From Haemonchus contortus (Eukaryota; Nematoda; Chromadorea; Rhabditida; Trichostrongylidae), in assembly GCA_000469685.2 (NCBI GenBank), contig LS997564.1, positions 24,424,459-24,488,458 of the forward strand: DNA of 64,000 nucleotides, written 5' to 3'. The notes beneath the pieces are model-generated. The model worked only from the letters and a program-made list of their open reading frames with translations, had not been told where the DNA came from and searched no databases. Position numbers and translations under genes: made by a program. Positions 57,201-64,000 of this stretch are shown in pieces (positions within the stretch are counted from its first letter, which is position 1; the number at the start of each line of letters is the position of its first letter).

Positions 57201-60200
57201 CGGGGCGTCATTTCTGCGTATGAATAAGTGCTATTAGGGCCTGAAACCCCACAATCGCGAACTTTGAATGCTGCATTGATGTGACGTATCGATTCTATAT
57301 GATCAACCTTGATACATAAGAAGCTAAAAACGAGACCAAGAATCATGGAAATCAGCATGGAGTACATAATGCGATAATGCGCTTACTTTCAGTCTCATCA
57401 ACGCTGGAGGAGGTCAACTTGTTACAGATGACGTTTGGCGTGTAGTCAGGGAAAAGCCGTGCAAAGCAGCTGGCCTGGTCAGTTGATTTGTCAACATATA
57501 ATTACTTTATTTTAACTTGTAATCATCTTTCCTGCTTTTTCATGTTTATGAGTTTTTCAAAACTACTTGTATCCGTCAGCTCACTACTTCTGAGTTTTTC
57601 AACGATCTGAAAAGAAAAGGCTGAACTCAGTAGTCCTATAACTGTTTGTCATTCCATTTTTATAGGGGTGGAAATGCGTCTCAAATTTATAAGTTTACGG
57701 CTACCGTACTCTGAAGGAGACTAGAAACATTATTCTTAAACGTCACTCTAGTCGCGCTTCATGCACTCTAGTCGCGCTTCATGGAGGGCATTGCGGTTAG
57801 TGTCGGCCTTGATCTTACATTAGTTGACATCGAAAACCGAGGTAAATCAGAAGAAATATTTGTTTTCATAAGGGAAGGGTTTGAACTTTTCATGGAACAT
57901 TGTAAAGAGACTCAAGTATATGAAATATATGCAGTATACACGCGATATTGATACATCCTTCGCTTGGAGGGCAAGAGCACAAACTCCTAGTGAGAGGGGG
58001 GACGAACCCGTTTTTTGACTGCGCATTTTACCTGACACCATTTACAAGCAAAACTTGAGGGTTCATAACTCCCTTGGGATACTCATTTAGGAAAGTCAAC
58101 TTCTATATCTGTGTGCATTATTCTGAACTTTACTAGGTCTCATTCAAAGTTCTGTAGCCAGCACAAATCCATCCTGGGAATTGACCCCTCGGTCATGGGG
58201 TGGAGCTTGTCTCTTCGCACTACCGTACGTCTACCCCTTACCTCAGCTAATGATCAAGGTTTCCCATCACCACAGTGGTCCGATATCCAAAGGGCGTGTT
58301 GCTGCGTTAGAAGCAGTGATATCACCATTTTCGGTTTTTGAACTGCTTACCCAACATAAACAGAGAAGGACGCTCCACAGGCGTAAGTTCTACGAGTTTT
58401 CTATTGACCTAAGTTTGGGATACTGGGGTCGTTCCACTAGAGTGACGCTTTACTATTCGACCAGGGGTTTTGTAATTAGTTCATTACCAACGGAACAATT
58501 ACAGAGTGTGGTTAATAAGGAGTAACGATGAAGAGCCTGAGCAATCTTTGGAAAGTAATATTACAGGGTGGCTGAAAAGTATAGGACGCCATATTTAAAA
58601 GCGTAACTTCAAAGATAAAAACCAGAGAGACAAATAAACTTAATGAGGAATAGAGTAGAACTACAAGATCATTTAGGACAGCAGGTGTCCAAAGTTCGAT
58701 CCTTTTGCTCTGACACAGGCCTTCAAACCCTCGATGACTGAATCGACCGTACGCCGCGGGTAGTCGACGTCGATATCGTCCCACGCCTTCTGAAGCGCCA
58801 ACTTCTGAGCGTCAAAAGTGTGGTAGAAGCGTCCTGCGATTTCGCTCTCCAAGTACCCCCATACAGAGAAGTCCATTGAATTGAAATCTGACGGAGAGGA
58901 AGGTCAGATGTCTTTACCTCAGTAACCGGGGATGTGCTCGTCCAGAACGGCTTTTGTCGACTTCGAGGCATGAGGAGAGGCCTAATGTTGCTGATGGACG
59001 AATGATCGGTTACGAAAGTGTTCAGCGATCCAAGGTAGCAGAGCGTCCATTAAAACTACCTTTAGGTGGACCTCGGATTTGATTTTCACATTTTTGTCGA
59101 TGAAGACCAAAGGTATTTTGCTTTCTGATGTCACCTCGGCCCAAACCATAACACCTTTGGAAGACAGCCTGCTGTGCACAAGACAACGTTCTGGGGACCT
59201 GGTGCCAGCTTTTGACAACAACTTTCTCTGGTTTTGACGGATTGGATAGTGTTCTGCGGTGAAAATTTTCCCATCGGTCCAGATCACGTCAGAGATGCGG
59301 CGCGCACTGAGCTCTCGAAAAAGTTTTTTGCAATTTATCAGTCGACTTTGCTTGGACTTTTCTGAAAGAAACTTTTCTCGACGGAGCCGATAATTGTTCA
59401 GCTTGAGGTCGCGTTTCGCAATTTTCTAGACGGTTTGACGGCTGATGTTGAGGTCAGAAGCAATCCGATTCATGTTGACTCCATGGTTGCGTGTGATCCT
59501 CTTCCTGGTGGTGTCATGAATCCTCGGTGTGTTCACTGTTCTCGGTCGTCCCCTTTTTGGCATCGCATAGGCTCGTCCTCGATTCCTGAGAGCAGCGGAA
59601 ACATTCCGTACGGTTGGAGAGGGAACATCGAGTCGTTTCGCAATGTCGCAGCTCCTGAAACCTTCTCTGAGTAGCTTTTCGACAGTGGGTCGATGCGCAG
59701 AAACTTTCGTAGTGACTGTTCGGGCGAACGGTCGATCGAATGGCTCATATGGATTCTTGTACAGATCCCAAGCTTCCTAAAAGTCCCACAAGATTCTGAA
59801 AATACCCATTGGCAGGGTCCCAGCAAGCGTCAAACGGCGCGTCCTATACTTTTCAGCCACCCTGTAGAAATTGTCTGATCATTGTAGGAAGAGGACCATT
59901 TATAGATTTCGATAACTTCGAGTTTCCAATCTTGAGCTTCCTGAAATTCAGATTTCGATGATCGTAATTGGCAACGGTGAAGGATTGAACTCTCACGACA
60001 TAAACTTGAGTTTCGTGAAACAGCTGCTAACACAGTGTGTGCCTATTTTGTACGAGGAAATGCTCTCTCAGATTTTATTCAATCAGGTGAGCTTTCTTGT
60101 TCCTGATGTAAGCATTCAGAAGGAACGATCGGCTGTAAAAAAAACATCGATGCTACGGTGACGCCATTCTGCTTTCCAATTTCCGTCGACTTTCCTGGAA

Positions 60201-63200
60201 GCGGAACACAGTAGATTGACATGAGTGTCTTGGCTGGGAGATTCCCGTGATTACAAAACTTTACTGAGCTGGCGTTTTGGTCGCTTCGCCTACTTCACAT
60301 CTTGAGCATCGCAAAACCAATTGAGGCTCGCTACTCACAGGAGGCTCGATAATTCTTAAAGGCACAGTTCACGATAATTCAATGGGCGGGGACGTCAATG
60401 GCCTTCCCGCCTCTCCATCGATGTCACGTCAGACGTCAGAGACGAGTGTCGAGACAATCCAGATTGCAAGTTTTCGTTCTAGGACCCACACACAATCAGC
60501 TGTCGCCGAGTGATGAGGCGATCTTTTTTTTTCCATTCTTTTTTCTCTGCTATTCTTCTTGCTGCCGCGATCTCTTAATTAATTTCCTACTCCTAGTGGC
60601 TGAAAAAGGTGAGCTACTTTTGCTGTTACTAGGATTTTTTGTTTACTTATGCTTATAAGTGAATGAATATTCGTTTACCATTGTCTTTTATTCGCACCAG
60701 GACCCACACGTACGCAGCCAGACACATTGTATAGCTCGTCCAAACGCCCCACTCTTCTTCGTTTTTCTGAACTCATTCACGTCCAGCCCCCTGTTTAACG
60801 GTTTTTCAAAGCCTTTTTTCATTTTGGAAACACCGATTCATGCAGTTTCTCCACTTTCATCGCACTATTTCCGTTCTTGTCGTCCATTTTTCATCATAAT
60901 CTGGACTACCCAAAGTTATCGTTAACAGTGACTTTAAGGCCCTCCTCTAAGACAGAAGACGCCCCTGGGCTCGATCAATGCAAGAGTGTGACATTGCGTG
61001 GCTCACCTTGACATTATCCGTCGTAGCGTTAGACCTTCTCATGTTTCTTCTCATGCTCCTCCAATCCGCTTGTTGATTGTCGCTGTTCACTCATTATTCT
61101 TGTTAAGGTTGTACCAAATTTGGAGATAATGATGACTCATGCTATATACTACTGGTGCAATGAACATCCTCAAAAGCTGAAGCTCTCCAATGAGGATATT
61201 GAATGCATTCGAGAAATTCAGCGTCAGTCTGGCGGCGATGATAATCAGGTGCGTCGAAATACGTTTTAATCTGCAACATAAACTTCTCAGTTGTTTAATT
61301 GTAGAACGAAGATTGAACAGCGCAAAAACAGCTGATAGTCGTTGCAACAGCACGATTACTCTCTATAGGAGCTAACAAGAAGTTTGAGTTTTTCTCTTAG
61401 ATAGGGAAGACTGAGAAAAATGGCGTTGACTGCTGAGAAAGTCTTGTAGGCGTCGTTCTGGTGAATTACCACAACAACACTTATATGAAGTACTAGGAGT
61501 ACTCATTTCTTCGCAGAATGATTCAGACTTACTCTCTTTAGCGGATATTTAACGTAAAAACCGAAAGGTTAGGAAGCTTCACTAGAAGTTTGCGTTTAAG
61601 TGCTCTTGTATCAATTGAAATAGTTTATGATCGAAGAGTTTAACTCCCGACAGTTTCATCCACTGAAATTCCCAAAAATGTTTTATCGAACGTTCTTGAT
61701 CGAGCTTCTCCTCATAGAGTCACTACTGGCAGCTTTTATTGCCATCCTTGCTTCATTTCTAGTCATCGTTGTGCAACAAGCAGTAATTCCAAAAAAAGAG
61801 AACATGAATGAGAGCTTGTGTGCCAAAAATGTTATGCTGTTTGAACCAAGAGAGTCAATTAATTTTTTATTGTGCGCTAGCTCTTTTCGCCTCCTTTCTT
61901 TGAACACTATCTCGAAAGAGATGGTTTGGTCGCTCACCTTCGGCGAAAATCTTCTCTACAACCATCAAGAAGATTAGTTAATTGATCATTGGAGAATTAA
62001 CATCAGCTCATTGCCAAAATCGGGTCTACTTGGAGTCATCTTGAGGGAACAATTTTGGTCTTTATAGGCTCGGAATGATTTATTTTCAGAATATCACCGA
62101 TGATAGTGTACAACCCGAGAAAACTGAAGGCACTTCTCACGAATCCACAAGCAGCGCAACAACAGACGAACGTTACCTGCAACAAGAACCTATGTCTGGG
62201 TCAGTTGTTTTACTGTGCAGTGTTGCCGCCGAAAGGAAAGTTGTGATATTTGTGAATTGGCGACTACAGCCTCGAAATCACATTACTACCTCGATAGTCC
62301 CACTATAATGAAGCTTGAAAATTGTAAACGGAGTTAGAGTTGCGGGTGTTTCCCTAGTGATACCTCGAGCTGGTGTCAATTGACCGAATCTGATTCAATG
62401 GATGAGATAGGACCTAGTGATGTGGACGTTCCCCTCCTCGTAACCATCCTTTTCGAGTGCCCTTATCATGTAAAGGCGAAATCTTTAGTTTGCTTCCTAC
62501 TTCAACTATCATTTCTAATTTTAGTGATTGGATGGCATGTGATGAAAACTTGTTGAATGAGATGGAAGAGGAGATCAAGGAAAACGAACAAAAAGGAAAC
62601 CATGTAGCAGAATTATCTGCCGCAGTTGAAGAGGAGCAGGTTTGTGATAATTCTATGGAATCAATTACATAGTTACGGTGGATTTACGAGGCGGCTGTCC
62701 CTGGGAGACGGGCGTTAGGAACGATTTTTGGTAATAGATTTGCCGCAAGCGGCTGTCGCGGACCATTCATTCGCCGTTATTACAGCTCTAGCGTTTTTCA
62801 TACAGCTCAATCTATATACGATCATTATTTTATGCATAATTCTACTATTAGTACATTTGTTCTTGCATTTCTTACCTACTGCTGCATCCTGCTACATTCC
62901 TTCGCGCGACGCCCCTCTCACCGCGACGCGAACATTTCGTTCCTAACGCGCCACACCCGGCTGTCCCCACAGCGTACAGAAGAAAGCGTGCTAGAATATA
63001 TTTATGTTTTCAGCGGAGTGTAGTCATCATCGATGCTGAAGAACGATCCTCTCAAACTGAAGTTGAAGACGACTGTGGTCTTTTCGAAATGGTCGATCTA
63101 AAACTATTGGTAAGTGATGAAAGGAGAAGCGATAACTCTCTTAGTACTTACCAAACTATATCTTATACCATATATCATATATGAAAACTATTATAGTGTT

Positions 63201-63423
63201 GCAATAACTCTATCCAATACCAATTTAATCGATCGGAAGAAGAACCACTGTAGTTCGTGCAGTTTCTTCAAAAAAAGCTACTCGCTCAAACTCGCCGCTT
63301 AAATATTAGAGGTTCCAAGTCGCTTTCAGCATCATCTCGATTTTGGAATGCTTCATATCCTAGGTAGCTGTCCGGATGTTTGAAAAAATGGTTACTCGGT
63401 TGGTGGGCTTAGCAGTTATGAGG
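54271..63423 (+). CDS. Protein with two BRCT-like domains and acidic tail; 3' end probably outside
   Basis: Exons in closed phase: 54271-54382, 54452-54549, 54605-54701, 55353-55397, 55507-55611, 55641-55740, 57393-57477, 59952-60086, 61108-61248, 62090-62199, 62525-62639, 63014-63109, 63364-63423, at least 433 residues with a GTAAG donor at the end. The N-terminus has a basic SQKRKRG. BRCT-like domain 1 (about 41-120) shows YTVFLCGF, VTHVIVK, AVVSGAWLLRPSWIL. BRCT-like domain 2 (about 165-258) shows RVFVLTGR, LINAGGGQLV, ISMIVIGNG, and QLLTQCVPILYEEML. Then comes an acidic Glu/Ser-rich tail. BRCT domains bind phosphoproteins in DNA-damage and replication control. I cannot assign a specific orthologue. 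Exons after 60086 could belong to another gene, although the phase continues. A maT mariner and a TTAA MITE lie in introns. Confidence 0.7.
55968..56013. repeat. Imperfect palindrome, hairpin-forming
   Basis: CAAGAGCGTCGAGCG is followed by CCGA and then CGCTCGACGCTCGAAGCTCTTG. This makes a stem of about 18 pairs with small bulges, inside an intron of the BRCT gene. No TIR element context or function is evident. Confidence 0.55.
56252..57240. repeat. Decayed repeats in a BRCT-gene intron, including a TTAA-MITE-like end
   Basis: GGAGGCACAGTTCACGATAAT at 56251 resembles the TTAA MITE end (AGGCACAGTTCACGATAAT at 60360), and GTGGGTCCCGGTGCGAAT at 56482 also occurs at 2124 in MITE copy A. The remaining sequence to 57240 has several open frames but no splice-compatible coding exon. 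It looks like fused old repeats. Confidence 0.45.
57743..57782. repeat. Perfect 20-bp tandem duplication
   Basis: CACTCTAGTCGCGCTTCATG occurs twice in direct succession (57743-57762 and 57763-57782). It probably arose by slippage or small duplication in an intron. Confidence 0.8.
57843..58561. other. Intron stretch with an unexplained open frame
   Basis: A 114-codon frame at 58181-58525 (+) ends just before the mariner. It contains a stretch around GRVAALEAVISPFSVFELL but matches no family that I recognise and lacks matching splice sites. It may be part of another dispersed repeat. Confidence 0.25.
58564..59864 (-). mobile_element. Mariner of the DD37D (maT) type, inactive
   Basis: 1301 bp with inverted ends CAGGGTGGCTGAAAAGTATA flanked by TA at 58562-58563 and 59865-59866. 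The minus-strand transposase remnant keeps a helix-turn-helix (LREGFRSCDIAKRLDVPSPT), DVIWTDGKIFT (first D), VMVWAEVTSES, SFVHQQH, where the second catalytic D has become H, and NSMDFSVWGYLESE (third D). Exactly 37 positions separate that H from the last D, the spacing of DD37D elements. At least three stops and a frame change in the N-terminal part make it dead. It lies in an intron of the BRCT gene. Confidence 0.88.
60356..60937 (+). mobile_element. TTAA-bounded MITE, copy B (in BRCT-gene intron)
   Basis: Starts TTAAAGGCACAGTTCACG and ends GTTAACAGTGACTTTAA, with TTAA at both ends. The interior matches copy A (1903-2565) inverted. Shared words are TCTAGGACCCACACACAATC, GCCGAGTGATGAGGCG and a homologous frame with FTSSPL and HAVS. 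Non-autonomous, 582 bp. Confidence 0.72.
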
Positions 63424-64000
63424 GTAAGAGAGAGAGTCTCGTACCCTATAGTCGAGCTCTATAGTAGTTAGTAGTAGAAGAGTAGAAGAAGTTGAAGTCC
63501 TCGGTGTATTCCGTCTTGTTCGTTGTGTTGTTTTGTCATTTCATACTCTTCTGCAGTGGCGGTCTGACGAGTTTCGTGAAGCTATAGTAGTTTTCACCTA
63601 TAGCCTATCATCATGCATAATCAACATGGCCTTCTCCTGGTGCGTTTTCGACCTAGTGAAGCGCTTGGAAGCTTATCCTTGTTTTCCGATGCGGTGAACA
63701 TACCCAGATGTCATAAAAATCGAATTCTCATCGTACATACCAATACGGCAAAGAAGTGGATCATTTATAGATTCCTGTTGCGTAACAGAAACGTTGAGGA
63801 GATCTGAAAATGGTTTTTCCTTTCTACGTTCATGTAGGATGCATTTGTCCATTGCCGAATTGAAAGTATGTATGTTATTACTTTGATGGTAAGAGTCATC
63901 CCGAGTGCAACTATATCCAGATAGGTTACGGAAGCCTTGTAGCGTTTCTGACGAGAAGAGGTTCAAGCGAAAAGGCAATACGCAGTTGCCCCCATGAAAT
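63424..64000. other. Window end, no supported feature
   Basis: Presumably an intron of the BRCT gene. A 64-codon frame at 63613-63807 starts at an ATG but lacks splice context or family similarity. Confidence 0.3.

Noticed and set aside
61627..61977. 116-codon hydrophobic frame
   Set aside because: Lies between phase-compatible exons of the BRCT gene, has no family resemblance and no closing splice sites.

Overview
The window reads as nuclear DNA of a nematode, most likely a strongylid (clade V, hookworm- or trichostrongyle-like). The host genes are cut into small exons (about 20-300 nt) with TTTCAG-type 3' splice sites. The transposon mixture (BEL/Pao, Penelope-like, RTE-like LINEs, DD34D and DD37D mariners, Helitron, tRNA-derived SINEs, TTAA elements) fits such worms. 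The species is inferred, not proven. No prokaryotic genes, CRISPR arrays, rRNA genes or intact tRNA genes were seen.

Layout. 1-4.0 kb: mostly repeat-derived, with one possible terminal exon on the minus strand (1230-1483) and a TTAA-bounded MITE (1903-2565). 4025-14471: a complete minus-strand BEL/Pao LTR retrotransposon. Its 821-bp LTRs differ at one position that I can see, it has a 5-bp target duplication GAGCT, gag/protease, RT/RNase H and integrase reading frames, a tRNA-type primer site, and an odd 2.3-kb 3' non-coding tract. 14.5-15.7 kb: a decayed 145-bp tandem array split by a 390-bp MITE with a 9-bp target duplication. 16.7-19.6 kb: a broken Penelope-like element (RT plus GIY-YIG remains). 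20.4-28.1 kb: a many-exon plus-strand gene for origin recognition complex subunit 3, carrying a SINE and a mariner in introns. 28.1-41.4 kb: a repeat-dense block with a foldback element, a broken Helitron, a ~120-bp minisatellite with splice-like signals in its units, and LINE debris holding a 511-bp inverted repeat.

41.9-63.4 kb: four plus-strand host genes in a row. First come two adjacent VMA21-family genes (V-ATPase assembly in the ER). The long one has an acidic N-terminal extension and ends in KKEE; the short one is close to the usual family size. Next is a PDCD2-family gene whose inferred start codon lies only 4 nt after the stop of the short VMA21 gene, on the same exon. Last is a gene for a protein with two BRCT-like domains and an acidic tail, probably continuing past the window. 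The introns hold SINEs, a dead DD37D (maT-type) mariner and a second TTAA MITE.

The host genes have unrelated housekeeping roles: replication licensing, V-ATPase assembly, ribosomal-protein chaperoning and probably DNA-damage signalling. Their close same-strand packing from 42 to 54 kb suggests co-transcription. The most unusual host observation is the VMA21-short/PDCD2 dicistronic arrangement next to a second VMA21 paralogue. Exon coordinates come from reading frames and splice-site phase by eye. Boundaries where the phase does not close are stated.
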